DNA of 64,000 nt, from contig AZLU01000036.1 in the NCBI GenBank assembly GCA_002224055.1, forward strand, positions 105,106-169,105, given 5' to 3'. A program made the position numbers and the translations under genes. A model generated the notes under the pieces. It had not been told where the DNA came from. It did not search any database and was given only the letters and a program-made list of their open reading frames with translations. The first letter of the stretch is position 1; every line of letters begins with the position of its first letter. This document shows, in pieces, positions 34,226 to 47,665 of the stretch. Origin of the DNA: Pezizomycotina sp. ARF18. Its lineage: Eukaryota; Ascomycota.

Positions 34226-35337
34226 TCTATTGATTTCTTTAATTCGAAATAAGTCAAATGGCGTGTCGTGTTAGAACGTTAAATGTTGGGCATCGAAAAC
34301 GAAAGGTCCACGGTGCTGCGCTGCTAATTTCCGGTGGATCCGCGAGTATTCTACGAGTCTATACAGTAAGAAGAACTAGAAAGAAGTAGGAAGAGTTATA
34401 AATTTTCTCACCACGGAATTAAGGTCTAGAAACTGAAGGAACGAGGAACAAGGCCAGGAAAGAAACAAGGAAATTGTTTATCTAGTAGACAAAGGTATAT
34501 ACGGGGGTATATATCCATAAATTCAAGTTAACAGGTCTCGACGCATGACCCTCCTGATCGTGCATCACTATTACTCAAATACGCCTGATAGCGTGCCAAT
34601 TAAACAGTGACGTTTTACATCGCCTGATGATATCGCGGGTAATAGCACATATACTGACAAAGGTTTAGATTTAGGTGAAGCATGAATGGTAGAAAATAAG
34701 TGTAGAAAATTTTTGGCGTGTTTTTACTGCATAGGCCGTTGGGCTTAGATATCGATGTCGCCAGTTTCCAACAGTATTTAATTTAGCGTTTCAATTGATC
34801 AAGGTTTGTACTTCCAGAAAAAACCCACCCCGATATTTTCATAGATTGCGTCGGATAAATGGAATAGGCTATATAATGTCAACTAAGACGTTTTGTCAGT
34901 GAGAAGAGTTATACCTTTTTCATTAATGACAAGATTATAACAGAAATGCAATGATGTATTTGAGGAAACTTTTAAGTATAGTTTTTCCAATTTAGCAATT
35001 TGAAAATAAGCGTAACTTAAAGCAATTCTCTCAAACGTGTTTAATCGGTATTATACCAACCGGAAGACTATTGAGGGTCGTCGCCTAGGAAGCACTGCCA
35101 TCCGAGGAAAACAAAAATTGGTACATTTGCTATTACAATTATCCCGGTAGTAGCTCATTTATTCCATATTGTTCATCGATTTCATTTTAGTTTAGTTTTA
35201 AAAGAAAATAAGTGCTTCGATCAAATAAATCAATTCGACCTAATCAACGTCCTCACAGCGCCGTTTACCCATACTGTTATAATTTGTCCTTTGTACCGTC
35301 CGGCCCGTTTATTCCAACCTGTACTTGGTAATCCCAC

Positions 35338-35831
35338 TCAAGCTCTTTTAAAGAGTGGCCTAGCCTTGTAATAAATGCCAGTTATAGGCTCAAAGCAACC
35401 GAGCGGGAACTTCGCGAATCCACGCTTACGGTCCGGACCGCCAGGCAGAGTGCTTTAAGGATAGCCACAGTATATACCATTCCTAATACTCTTTCGATTG
35501 CTTTTTTAGTATTTGGTTTGCAATCCTTGACTCTGGCGTGACCGCCTCCAGAGGGCCAGGGCGACACAGGGGGCATACAGCAGTACAGATTACCAGTCGC
35601 TAGGGAAGTAGCGCACGTAGCAGCTGGCTTAGGTTTCCCCAACGATAAACATAATCAACTGAAGGCGACTTTCTGCGAGGCTCCTTTTTCTCGGAGGTTT
35701 TGCATTCGTGACAATGCTCGTACTTTGCATTCTCTGGATCTTCCGGGCTAAAGCTTGACGCGGTGTGTCGACGAGAATACGTTTGGAAGGGCAGATAGCT
35801 CATTAATAAGTGAGAAAGCTAGCAAGGTCAT
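35338..35831 (-). CDS. Secreted cysteine-rich protein, member 4 (C7 and C8 lost)
   Basis: MTLLAFSLINELSALPN looks like a signal peptide start (a longer N-terminus from 35966 is open). A charged spacer with CHEC follows. The family domain then runs KPAATC-x11-CC (GNLYCC), C4 in KDC, C5 in ALC, and FPLGCF at the position of PLGCC. The last segment ends ITGIYYKARPLFKRA with no eighth cysteine. Frame shifts near 35640 (G4 run) and 35452 (CC run) are each cured by one added base; another lies near 35790. With those shifts the gene ends at TGA 35338-35340, not at 35382. Total is about 165 residues. Losing C7 and C8 together fits their pairing in hydrophobins. Confidence 0.58.
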
Positions 35832-35969
35832 TAAAATCCAATACGTGCTTTCTCGCTTGGTTGTTACCCTTCGGAAATGTAAAAATAGCTTTCCAACCTG
35901 AAAATTAATGATGGATCGGGATAAGGTAAGCACATTGGATATTGTGGTTTTTGTTTTTGAGCTCATGCA

Positions 35970-38900
35970 TTGTAAGTCAGGTCTCCATAGGTTTACCGTT
36001 TAAGTACTAATAGTAATTTAAATCTTCATTCCGTCAATTCATGATCAATTCATGACCTCTGAGCGAAGATGACAGATTTCGTTGCGCACTTCTGTACACG
36101 TTGATGATCTATAGCCTCTACGGTAGCTACCCTACCATTCAAGCGGATTATGTCAATGACATGCCGCTATCTTGTCAAGGCATTGACCTGTGAAACGTTT
36201 CTCAACCCCGAAAATTTTTAGGAGGTGAATAAAATTCAAACGAGAGTCTCTATATCTAGAAAAGAATTTCAGACAACCGGTTGACAACTAAGTTCGTGCT
36301 AAAGTCATGTACCGCAGAATTTCCAAGAAAGAATCCTTTAACTTTCTAAAAACATATAGTCAGATGAGATAGCCGTCTCTAGTCTCTTCCGGTCGCACCT
36401 CTTGCCTGTCAAAGATGCAGCGGATAAATGCGTCGACATATCACGCTAGTGCGCCGGCCAAATCAAGCTACGCTGTGAACCCATGATCTGGCTATAGCGT
36501 CTTATAATTGAAGCGTTTTAGTAAGTAGTCTAGACAACATGGCAGTATATATATTCCAGGCTTTCTAGTTCACCCTATGGTAATTAATAAGTAGCCAGTA
36601 TCATAAATTTAATTGCTATAGCGAGCGTTTTCACGGTCACAACAGAATCATGGAGGATTCACTATATTTATAAGTGTTTGGACACCGATGCAAGGTAAAC
36701 TCCAGAGGCGCCAGTAGGAAAGCAGCGTCATACGGTGTTAAGAACAGGAGCATATTGTGTAGCACGTGCTATGGATGTTAGTAAAAACCACCTTGGCAAA
36801 GAGAAAGAAGGAAGGGGGGGGGGTATATCGCCATCCTTAATAAATTTTAGTTATCTATTGAAATCTACCACTCAGACAGTATGGCGCAGTTCAGTTCTTT
36901 TTTGTAGTTTGTACATTCTAAAGTAAGCAGAAAATATACATTATCAAGTACACAATAATATGGCACTGATCCTACCAAGGATTTCCGTTCGATGATAGGC
37001 AACAAATACCACCCGTAGGATAGCTCATTAGCCCGCAAAATAGGGAATCTTTCGAAGCGATAATACCTTTGTTGCTTTGGACGTTAAAAAAAGGGTACAA
37101 GTTAAAGTATTGTGCTATGTATTGTAATCTATGAAGATCTCTTCATGATTTTAATGAAAGTAGATAATAAGAATTAGAAAGTTTCTTCTGCGGACCCAAG
37201 TCCAAAACCGAGCGCCCTTTATTGCTTTCGATTATACCATATTATTATACCCCAATTGCAAAAAGTGAACTGAACCATGTCTTTGCCATTCTAACTGAAT
37301 CTCATGACTTGGAAGTAAAGAGGACCAGAAGACTTTCGGGTTTAGAGCCAGCATTCTCCTGTTCTCTAGTGCTTCAAAAATTTATTTTATAATCTTTTTG
37401 TAAGTAAAAGGTGGAGCTCAGCAACGCTGCCTCGGAAATGAAACCCTTTCATCTTTTCCTCGGTCACATCCCTCCCCCTTTCTCCCTATTTTTTCTCTGC
37501 GCAGATCTCCAGAGGGAATATCACCGCGCTCTAGGTCTGACGACACCCGAAATCACGGAGCCAATCGCATACCTCAAAGTGGGAATATTATAGCGTTTTA
37601 TAGCTCATTCATTGATTTAAAAAGCAATTTTTTCCTTAATCGACGAGTATAGAGGCTTAAAAGCAATAAGGCAATCCTCAGCATGTCTTAGACAAGCTAA
37701 AGGCCCTCTACTTACCTATCAGCGGCCGAACGAACCATAGATGAGACTTACAGTGATTCAAAGCCGCGGTAAGACAAAGATTGTTCCGTTGACTGCGTCT
37801 TAGACAAGACTGATCCTTTCAATGACAGGAGAAATTTGTCTAAGATGCTTTTGCGGGTCAGTGTAGTAGTCTCTGAAATCCTCCATTCATGTCCTTTGTT
37901 AGAATATGATCATTAATCATGAGAAACTTCCACATACTAAGATCAATTTGATATCTGATCGCTCTTGCTACCCCTAGCACAAATGTGTTCAATATCTCAG
38001 AGATTTGGAAATCTCGGTTTGTTGAACATCAACTAATTTGTACAAGCACTGTTCCAGACGAGTAAAATATGACCGATACATCGTGTACTCATAAAACGCC
38101 TTAAATCTGGCCATTAAATGTACCCGTGGTAAACGGAATTGTTTCCCTACAATGCCTCTCGAACTCTAAACGGTTTCTTAAAGCACTTAATAACTTTGGT
38201 TTGTTTCTTTTCATCCCTGCCGCGGTTTGTATCGTGATCTAAACGAAGTCGTATCAAAAGGAATATGGGTTTATCGAGTGTTAAGCGACAAGAATGTAGA
38301 TCGGTGGCTATTCGCCCCCTGCCAGTGAGATTTTGTATAGCCCTGTAAATCGAGCCTTGATTATCGCCCATACCATGCGAGCAGGTTATAACCCAAACCA
38401 ACCAACCCATGACGCTCAAGAGGGGCTGTCGAGCTATAATTTGTCGATTTCGAGTCTGACTGTTCCAACGCGAGCTAAAGAAACACGTAATCCATGTTAG
38501 CTGCAAGCCGGGTACTGTAATATATAGATTAAGAGCAAGTTTTCACCAGACCAAGGTCTCGGAAGATACATGAAGTCGTTTCCTATCCTCTTAAATAATG
38601 TTGGATCCTGCAGAAGTGGAACAATAGGTGGGGTTTGATTTAGCTAAATGTCTCGGACCTGCGCCTGTCCTGTATGTAGGTCTCAGTTCGGAGCGTCTGT
38701 CGAAGGCTAGACATGGGACTATTAGATGTTCTAGAGTTACCTAGTCACAAATGCGCCAATTAGATTCAGAGTATAAAAGAAGCAAAACGGGCGCGTATAC
38801 AATTGAATAACCACTTTAGAGCATAGATTATTGAATAATAGATGAGCTGCTACTGTGACTACAGTGATATTAGCAAAGAAGTCCAAGCTTACATAAAAAG

Positions 38901-41900
38901 CAATAATTATATGAGGGTTATATTAATCCTGTCCAAGAGCTATCAGTGTATATAAAACGTTCCTTTTGTTAGAGCAAATGTGACAGAAACGGAAATTAAC
39001 AGAAAGATTAACATCAAAAAGAGAAAAAGAGAAAAAGAGAAAAAAGAAAGAAGAAAAGAAGAAAAGAAAAGCAAATAAGAGAAAATATACAATAATAAGC
39101 TTATCTCCACTTGCGGGCATCCCGCAGCATGAACTGAGACATGTTTCTGGATGGATGAAAAATTAATTTTGGTGTTTTAGTGGAAAAAACCGAACGAAAA
39201 AACTCGAGGCGGTAATAGGCGGATGCATCGCTACACATTCGCCTGATCCAACGTTTCGCAAGAAAGTGTTGCGACATGCGCTATCAAAGCAAACGAATAC
39301 CATTATCATGCTATAAGCGAAAATACTTAGAGCGCCACCATCTGACTTTTAGCGTTCTCCATCAGGAATACGACATTCCAAGCTAGTGCCTCAAATTATC
39401 ACTTGAAGTAGGAAGCCCTGGTGTCTATAACTTCGTCTTTAAGGCTCGCGAGCTTTTTGATATGGTAACGAATATCCGTGGAGCCAAGATAGATAAACCA
39501 TTTTCTTCCGGCCAGGATCAAGAACATCTGCAGGCTGAGGGAAAAAAAAAATCACTTCTTGCACCGTGGCATAACTTAGAAGAGTATTTCAATCGCATAC
39601 CGTGACGACAACGTAAGTAATATCAGGCTAGTATATCCGATCATTAGGGGTGGAATCAACAAACCCTAGGTCTCAAATACCAACCGGTAAGTTCTCTGAG
39701 AATCAATCCTAAGGCGTCATTTTTAGACAAGCTTGGAACTAAGCAAGCTAACAAATTGTTTAGGATGTAATGTGATGGCAGCTCTTGGTTTCGTGGCTTT
39801 TAAGGCTTTTAGCCTTTTTCACCCCGCTCCACCAACAATGTCTCTCGCTAATTCCATGGCTTTCCCCAAGCTAAAATCACGAAATAGCTTCGAAATATAA
39901 ATCAGAATGACCCTATATTCTTTCGTAACAAGCTCTGGTTGGACAGAGTGATTAAAAATGCCAAACGCCAAAAGGCAAGCCACATACTTAAGTGTGGTTT
40001 CTTTACCGAGTGGAGGCGGCATCCATGGTTTATGGGCTTATTAGACGTTCCAAGTATATTAAAACGGAAATGCCGTCTTAGCCATTGTCGTCGTCAGTTA
40101 TTTTATACAGACTGTAGACAATCCTGTGGCAAGCCTCTTTCTCACCTTTTCACTAGTCTTCCTGCAGCAGGAGCGGCGATTGGCTAAACCCAAAACGAGA
40201 GAACTATTCCCGGCTGGACCGGTCGCTCACGTGACAGACCGATCTGGATTTTGTCGGAGATCTGCCGGGTGCGCTCTCGAAAGGGTCAGAATCTATGAGA
40301 AGGAAATGTCTCAGATTAGATAAACAACCTGCGCTAAACCACTTTCGACATGGGAGACGGAAACAATAGGATTGTTTAAAAGAAAAATGTCTCACCTTTA
40401 TTTGAGTCCCGAAGACTTTTTTGCCAGTCAAAGATATATCCACTCCCGCTTTTAGAAAATGCCAAAAAACCCGGAGCCAGTCATTTATAAATTCACCTAT
40501 ATGCAGTGTCTCGGATGCGTGGTTTTATTACTCTGGGTATTCGAATATTCCTTGAGGGTTTTCTTGTGATATGATGTATATTGTTGTCCTCGCGGGGTGC
40601 GAGCATGCGATAGAATCATCGGTCCGCTATTATTCCCCTGGACTTCAAAGTTGACTCGCCACAATCTTCAACGCCGGTTTACGAGTTAACGTTAGCGAAT
40701 ATTTACTATCAAGTATCGATTGACTACCTAGGGCTGAAGGTGATCCATATTTATGAGGAATCCAATGGTATCAAATATATTTGAGAACTAAGCACGGCTC
40801 ATCGCTAGAAGAATTAAATATTATATACTAGGATAACACCGGTATCTTTCGAAGAATATAAAGAGCTTAATGACCAGGGAAACTTTTTTTTACTACTATA
40901 CCTGAGAATGTTCACAAGATGAATTCTTTGCTCCGGAACATTAATTTGTGTTAAGTTCTGAGGCTTGTCCTGTCTCTGTTCGTGTAATGTCTAAAACAAG
41001 CTTGCGCCAGTAATAAGCCAGCTGAAGGATATTTCTTTTTCTTCACCCCTCCAAAAGTGCTCACATTTTAATTTTTTTACTCTATTTCTAATGGTTCCCC
41101 AATCTTAAAATCCACATGGCCTTGCGTCTGAGACATGCATTTTACAGAAACGAGGATATATTTCCTTATTGATTGCAATTGACTTACATTTAGCACGTCA
41201 ATAGGTAAATCTTCGTAAATCACTCTTGTCACCAATTAATTGTGAAAAGTGAAGAGTAGTCGGAGAGACGTTAATCGTCAGTTTACCGTTTCTATGTCTC
41301 TCCTTACTGCTCTCAGTCGCGAGGTATCCTTTCATTCCAATCAATAGAATAGTATTATTTATTAGACTCGAGTGTCTAAATCATCAAATATTCTGAAAAA
41401 CCCTTAAGATCTACTTGCACACACACTGTATTTGCGAATTTTACATGCCAATAACCCGTCAGATGTGTATAACGCAGCGAAACAGCACAAGCCTAGACGA
41501 GCAATTTAGAGTATAGCGCATGTCTCACCTTGTGGAGTTGGATAAGACTATTTGGCTCAAAAAAGATATCGATACGTATCTTTTAGTCTGAGACCTTCCG
41601 CTTCACACAAACGATTTCGGAATGATCTAAGAATGTCTTATAGTAGTAGCTGGGGCATACTTAGGGAAAAAGGAGAATGTTTTTTATTTCCTTTTTTTTT
41701 TCATTAATGAATTATATTCTTCCTCTCTGCCCATATAATTTTCTTTACCTAGGTAATGGCAAGTTCTTCTGAATTTGCTGGGTTTTTTTTTCTTTCCTCT
41801 GCCACACCCCGGCCGCCGGCGCCTTTGAACCAAGGAAAAAAGAAAACAACCGAGACATTTTTCCTGGGCTGTTTTTCTTATTGCTGGCTGCCGTAGGAGA

Positions 41901-42300
41901 AATGGATGGCTACGATACGACATGCGCTAAATTTCAGGTATCTTTTATTGCCTTCTGAGTCTGTTTTACATGGATAGATACTTGACTGTATAGCTAATCT
42001 AGAGCTTCGAGATGAGGAAATTGCAGGGCAAAAAAATTGTGGATTCTTGTTCCTAAAAACACCAAGACGCCATGATGTATATGCTTATTGTCAAATATAT
42101 ATCTTAACCACCCTCCATCTGTAGCTCCATTGACCTTTCTCTGTTCGTATGAATTCTTATTATATCTATATAACCTCAAACTATCTCGAATACGAATACG
42201 AACTTTATAGCTCACCGGCGCGTTTAACCTCTGCATCCAGTAGAGTGCGGTGCATCTTACTTCGTCTTATCACATCTCAATCCCGACCGAGTATTCTATC
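35970..42300. other. Long AT-rich spacer
   Basis: About 6.3 kb with no gene I can support except a possible decayed secreted-protein relic at 38147-38506. Short ORFs at 39939-40443 lie in a slightly GC-richer patch but overlap on both strands without family signal. A purine-rich GAAAAA tract lies at 39018-39086. Confidence 0.45.
38147..38506 (-). pseudogene. Possible decayed fifth member of the 8-cysteine family
   Basis: A 119-codon minus-strand ORF, the same orientation as members 1-4. It contains ITC-SHGMGDNQGSIY at a spacing close to the C1-x11-CC start of the family (compare TC...G..GSLYCC), then HSC about 20 residues on, where C4 would lie. The CC pair itself is replaced by RA and no PLGCC motif follows. 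The resemblance is weak and could be chance. Confidence 0.22.
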
Positions 42301-42303
42301 GCC

Positions 42304-43580
42304 ATGGAGGCTTTAACCTCCAGTACCACCTTGTCCCGACCGCCCTCCTCTCCGCCTCAGTAGTAGCACTTATAGCGTCCGAGTCTTTAGCATTCTATCT
42401 GGGCTCGGCTTCATTTAAGCTCTTAGCGTCCACAGCGTTTGTTTACTGTGCTTCTGTCTCTCCTCTAATAGCATCCCCCGAGAATTCGACAAATACGATC
42501 GACAAGAAGTATGCGATGATAATAGCCGGAAGTTTAATTTGCGGATGGATTGGAGATGCCTGTCTTGTGCCGTCTAGGGAACGGTACGACGCCACGACAC
42601 TTCCCCGCCGCTGAAGTCCTGCAGAAATGGGCCGCCAAGAAAGCTGAGGCCTTGAAGTTATTAGAAGAGAAGAAGGAAGGAGAAAGCAAGGTGGAAAACA
42701 AGAACCAGATGAGGCAGATACTATCCTTTTCAAATTGGGAATGTTGGCATTCATGCTCAACCACGTCGGTTACATCGTAGCGTTCAAGTCTAGGGGTGTC
42801 CCAGTCGGCAGGACCTCCTTCCTCATCGCCGCTATCCTGTGCGTCAGCGCCGGTCCGCTCGTCGGCATTCCTTTCCCGAAGTTTATCACGAACCTGTTCA
42901 AGTTTGGGTCGAAGGAGAACGAGGTACAGAAGCCCTCTTCTAAAGCGAAGGCGGCAGAGAAGGAGGCTAAGCAACAGCGTCCGGTGCAGAAGTTGAAGCG
43001 TACCGATTCGGGTATCACCGACGTCGACGTTACCCTTCCGGCACACCCGTCCTCGATGCTTTCTCTTCCGGCCTTTCGTCGGTTTCGTCTTCCAACCTCA
43101 ACTCGCTTAACGACAGGTCGACACCACCACCTACCAGCGTCCCGATGTCGAAATCTGCGTCGGCTTCTTCTAGCGCCTCGTCTACCTCGTCTCCACCGTT
43201 CGAATCTCTCAAGAAAAAGAAGGCTTTACCCCAGAACTCGAGATCCCGCCCGCGCTGGCACCGCTCATCTTCATCTACCACGTCATAATTTCCATCATGG
43301 TCGCTTCATCTATCGCTTCTGTCCCTTCCGCTACCGCATCCTCGGCTGCGACTATGGCTGAGAGGCAGCGGTGTATTGTCACTTGCGGTCGGCGCCGTTC
43401 TGTTCATGATTAGTGATACCTTCGTCGCCTGGGACGTCTTCGCGAAGCCAATCGACATGGACAGGTGGCGTGAGAGCAAGTGTGGAAGACCCGGAAGGAG
43501 AGGAGGGATGGAGAAGCAGAGGTATTGGCTGGGTACTTTACTTCGCCGCGCAGATGATAATGGCAAGGAGTCTTCATTAG
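42304..43580 (+). CDS. TMEM86/YhhN-family membrane protein, putative lysoplasmalogenase
   Basis: YhhN-family proteins are multi-pass membrane enzymes; TMEM86 members cleave the vinyl-ether bond of lysoplasmalogens. Start ATG 42304. Visible hallmarks in order are hydrophobic segments, ICGWIGDACLVPS (first conserved Asp), LGMLAFMLNHVGYIVAF, a long Ser/Lys-rich loop, LAPLIFIYHVIISIMV, GAVLFMISDTFVAWDVF (second conserved Asp) and the C-terminal LYFAAQMIMARSLH. The stop is TAG 43578-43580. The frame changes several times: near 42313 (T-run one short), 42600, 42698 (CC-run one short), about 43045, 43220, 43350 and 43470. Some of these may be introns; most look like length errors. The loop between the aspartates is longer than in bacterial YhhN. 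Substrate use in this organism is inferred from family only. Confidence 0.75.
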
Positions 43581-46500
43581 GAGAAGGCAAATATTATTAT
43601 ATTATTTGGTCTATGCATTTTCATTTTTGTAAATTTTTATATATGTAAAGTACATGTTTACGAACTAACACTTCACGGACTCCTACATTCTACATTCTCA
43701 GCTTTTTGTAATTCACTCACAACATAGCCTGCATCTTGTACAAATTAAAAGCTTTTCTTACTAGTATCATACCAATTCTTTCGATTTTCTACCTAGATAA
43801 GCCGTGTTACTACGATAAATTCAGTCGTGTTCAATACTTATGTATAATAAGGCCCAATAAAGGAAAATATTTTTCTAATTAAGCTATTGCTATCATCGTT
43901 TAACTATGTCATGGCGATTGACATAGTGCCTAAATACCCTTTCATTTGTCGCGGCTATGTATAATTAACCAAAACTGAGTACACCACGAAATATCTCAGC
44001 GAATTATGAACCTGAATTCACAATTTTCCACTCAAGTCAGGTCATTAATAGGCTATAATTCTTTTCTTTTTCTTTTCTGTATAAAACAAGCCTTTTTCTC
44101 GAGATACGCTCAGGACAAAAGTGTTATGTACCCCCACGAACGCCCAAAAGTAGACAGATTGCGATAGAATCGCAATATGAGCTTGTTATTCGAGCTAACG
44201 GTATTTTCTGTAATTCATTGCGGACAAGGATTAAACGGGTCTAAAAGAGGCATCAAGATATGCAAGCAATTTTGACCCATTCGCGAGACTGCGCTTTTGG
44301 ACTTGAAATCAATCTAATTATGCACATAATGCCACGATGCAATTTTGGAAGTCTGTGCTATCAGCGGGTTGAACTTCCCCAGGTTGCTATGTTTGACAAT
44401 CTAGATCGTGACTGAAACGTAAAAACTCTTCTGTACGCCGTATTTCTCCAATTTTGACTACGATAGAACAATTCTTCGTCAACGTATGCTAGTGCAACAA
44501 TACTCTATACCACATGTTTTGGACGCAGGAATAAGACATTAACACGAATTATATTCGGCCCACTTCGTTCGCGACTTAAATCCGACCGTACCGCGAAAGC
44601 TCCAGCACAAATATCGAACGAATAATAGCAATGATATCAAACCAAACGGAGCAAGCCACATCAGTCAAAGACTAGGATTACAATTGGGAACGTTTTATTC
44701 ATAACAAAGAAATACCAGATTATAATTTGGATTGTCAGTTAACAGGATTTTAAGCGATTTATCCAAATACCGGAGAAATCCTGATCCATGCATAATCAAG
44801 AGGTTTACATCCTATAGCGTAGACTAAATTGGACGGCCCGTAGAATTACCGATACTTGAACATATGTACAGTAGCCATAGAGGATAATAATTATCGATAT
44901 TCTTCAATGTTTGCTTTTAAGAAGTGGCCGAGATATGAGGACGAACGTACAATATTTCCTGATTAACGCTTGTTTAGGCACGGAACCTTGCTCATAACGC
45001 GCAATCTTCGCTCTATTCAACGAAATATACCTATAATGATGTAATGGCTGGAGTTTCTGAACAGAGGACAAACAGTAATCGTATAGAGGGAGATTCTAGA
45101 GCGAGGTGAAATCGTATAACCGATTTTGTCAAGCGTTGGGGTTCCTATATTGGACATGTCTATGGCTTAATATTTCTCACCATGTTATAGACAAAGACTT
45201 GCCTATAACCACAATTGTTAGCTTGAGCAAGGCTCGGCGCTATTTAAGGTAATGCTGAGCACATGGGGTTGTTCCGCGATAATAGCAAATAGTCTTCCGG
45301 CTTCATGAGCGAAAGTGTTGAAGATGTGGATTAATGAATAACGGGGTTTGTCCGCGGGATACTCCACGTACGACTGCTTCAGAAGAAGAAAAAGAGATGG
45401 AACAAATGGAAGCAGATCCTGATTTATTGAAATATCCCGGATCGGAGTATTCCATTTAGAAGACTTGAGCAAGTTCATGCTTTCAGGTTAAATATTACGT
45501 TGTTGCCCGGTTTGTATTTTCTTAGCGCGAATCCAAATAATCCGAAATGTACTTTTTTTCTTTCTTTTCTTTCTTTCTTTTCTTTCTTTCTTTTCTTTTC
45601 TTTTCTTTTTTTCTTTTCTTTTCTTTTTCTTTCTTTTTTCTTTCTTTTTTTTCTTTTTTTTTTTTTTTTTTTTTTTTGGAAATGCAAACATTCTGAGAGT
45701 CGAAGAAAAGCTGTGCTAGCTTTGGCAAAGAGAAGAAAGTCGCCAATGCTTTGCATAATGTCTAGGAACGACGAGCTATGATTTTCGAACTAAAAATTCA
45801 CCTTGGGGTAGTGCATGTTTCATTGAGTATCATGTACGTGATCTGATCAAGTGGCGGTTACAACAACAAGCTTTTGGATCTATTTATGCTAAACAGCCGG
45901 AATATAAAAGATTTAGGCGACGATGGCTGGGTAAAACGGTGATCGCAGACCGTTCCTGAGTTCGGTGTGCATGGCACTTTAGCCGCCGAGGTCGAAAATG
46001 GTCCCTCGTTCAATAGCCTACAGCGAAACATTCGTAGGTAACTAAATCTCTTAGTGATGATGCAATCCTCTATAGAGGCGTTTAAATGATTTTTCGAAAA
46101 GCACCAGAATATCGGTTTGCCATTCATAGGTTTGGCTGGTTTGCTTTGTCGGTACATCACTTCGATCGTGGGAATAATTGGCTATTATGGGATATCTTTT
46201 CGCGGTTGGGTTGAAAATAGCCATGGGATGATTTTCCGTAAAGAGCGTGTATGAGCAGTGCGAGGAAACTTCACAGATTCTGCGCTAAATGAATCAAATA
46301 ATGAATTAGCTCCTGTTTTGCTAATCATTTTGGGTTTGAGCAAGGGCGGGAGATGAATATATCGAGTAGCTTCTGAGCAATCTGGCTTATGTCCTATAAC
46401 ATTCTTATAAAAGAAACCTCAATGTCCGTCTGTATTATCCATCAAAAGTGTGAAATTTTATATACATTCAACCACCAATCAGTCCATACCTTCCCGATCT

Positions 46501-47076
46501 CTGCCAGCTAAAACGTCCACGCCTCAAGACAGTAAGCATGCAACTCTCTAAAGGCCCTTAGCTTTAAGAAAAATAATCAAGGATTTTGGGATTAACACAC
46601 TAGAATTTAGAATCATCTTACATAGTACGTTGAAACTGCATCATGTTTTGATTCCCCGCTATTCTACCTCTATAACTTGAAGTCCAGGCTATGTCATCTG
46701 GGCACGCACCGACGCGGGATTTCCAGATGAGTTCATGAATGACCCGATCAGAAACTTGTCTATATCAAGCTATCGGAGGAATCTTGGATAAAGTCTCGAG
46801 ACGCGTTGTCAATGCGGTTTCTGGCATAGTTCTTCAATATCGGTTGCTAACAATTTGATATATAGCTGGAACAGAAAAGCAGGTTTTCCAACATACAACC
46901 AAGTAGTCCTTTGTAACATCAGACCTCACTGCGCGCTTAGAGATCAGCACAGGCTCAGGCTAAACCTCTTCAAAAGGCTCGGGATAATAACTCACGGCTA
47001 AATTATACTCTTTTCTCATTCATTAATTTCAAATTTACAGAGTTTGACCTCGCCAAGCTCTGCAAGAACTTCAAAA
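43581..47076. other. AT-rich spacer
   Basis: No supported gene. It contains the pyrimidine tract at 45547-45677. A 100-codon minus-strand ORF at 45858-46160 shows no family signal. Confidence 0.45.
45547..45677. repeat. Pyrimidine tract of CTTT/CTTTT units ending in a T-run
   Basis: About 130 bp made almost only of T with a C every 3-6 bases, ending in a T-run of about 23. Several long ORFs here translate to nothing but Lys/Glu/Arg or Phe/Leu/Ser and are artefacts of this tract. Confidence 0.9.
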
Positions 47077-47665
47077 ATGAGAATCAGTGCTTCAATTGTT
47101 ATTTTGGGACTCGCAGCTCTTGTCTCGGCGCGTCCAACAGCTATTCCTGCCGAGCTCAGTGGTAGGTCTGCCTGCCAGAAAGGTCACACTGAGTACTGGT
47201 GTCAGGGAAGGAAAAGATTTGTAAGTCCTTCTTGCCGCCATTTCTAGAAGCCTATCTCTTTTGGTTCATGACTGCAAGAAACCTCTCGGTAGACGCAAGG
47301 GAGCAACAGAAAGCGAGATAGACGTCCATATATTGGGTATCTTGATAACTAATTTGTAAACAGGCCTCAATGCAAAGGGCAAAGCCACCTACTACGGATT
47401 TGATAGTCAGCTTTTTCAGTATAAGTTCTGCTGTACCGGAAACCTCCTCCGTAAGCTATTTATTTCACCTCAATCTTTCCAATTAACAATGAAATTACAC
47501 AATTACAAACTTCCCCTTATCTATGTCTATGCTTTCGAAGTCTTTCATCAGTAGCTATCGCGTATAGTAACAAGATTGCCTCTGGAAAACTCTCGCCTTC
47601 TTTAGAGTCATGGATCTGATGGCCTCACCAGCGAAACCTCCTTCGACAGGGTCACAGGTTGTTAA
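47077..47665 (+). CDS. Small secreted EYWC-family protein, copy A
   Basis: The signal peptide MRISASIVILGLAALVSA is followed by a short propeptide-like stretch and ACQKGHTEYWC. Exons are probably 47077-47220, 47364-47450 and 47606-47665. Exon 2 carries LNAKGKATYYGFDSQ and KFCCTGN; exon 3 carries DGLTSETSFDRVTGC and stops at TAA 47663-47665. Copies B and C split a Cys codon (T|GC) at the first intron. Here exon 1 is one base short for that (TTT before GTAAGT), as if a T-run were contracted. The protein would be about 97 residues with six or seven cysteines. Secreted, function unknown; small cysteine-rich proteins of this size are often effector or antimicrobial candidates, which is inference only. 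Confidence 0.68.

Noticed and set aside
45475-45781. Several ORFs rich in Lys/Glu/Arg or Phe/Leu
   Set aside because: They are direct translations of the CTTT/T simple-sequence tract.
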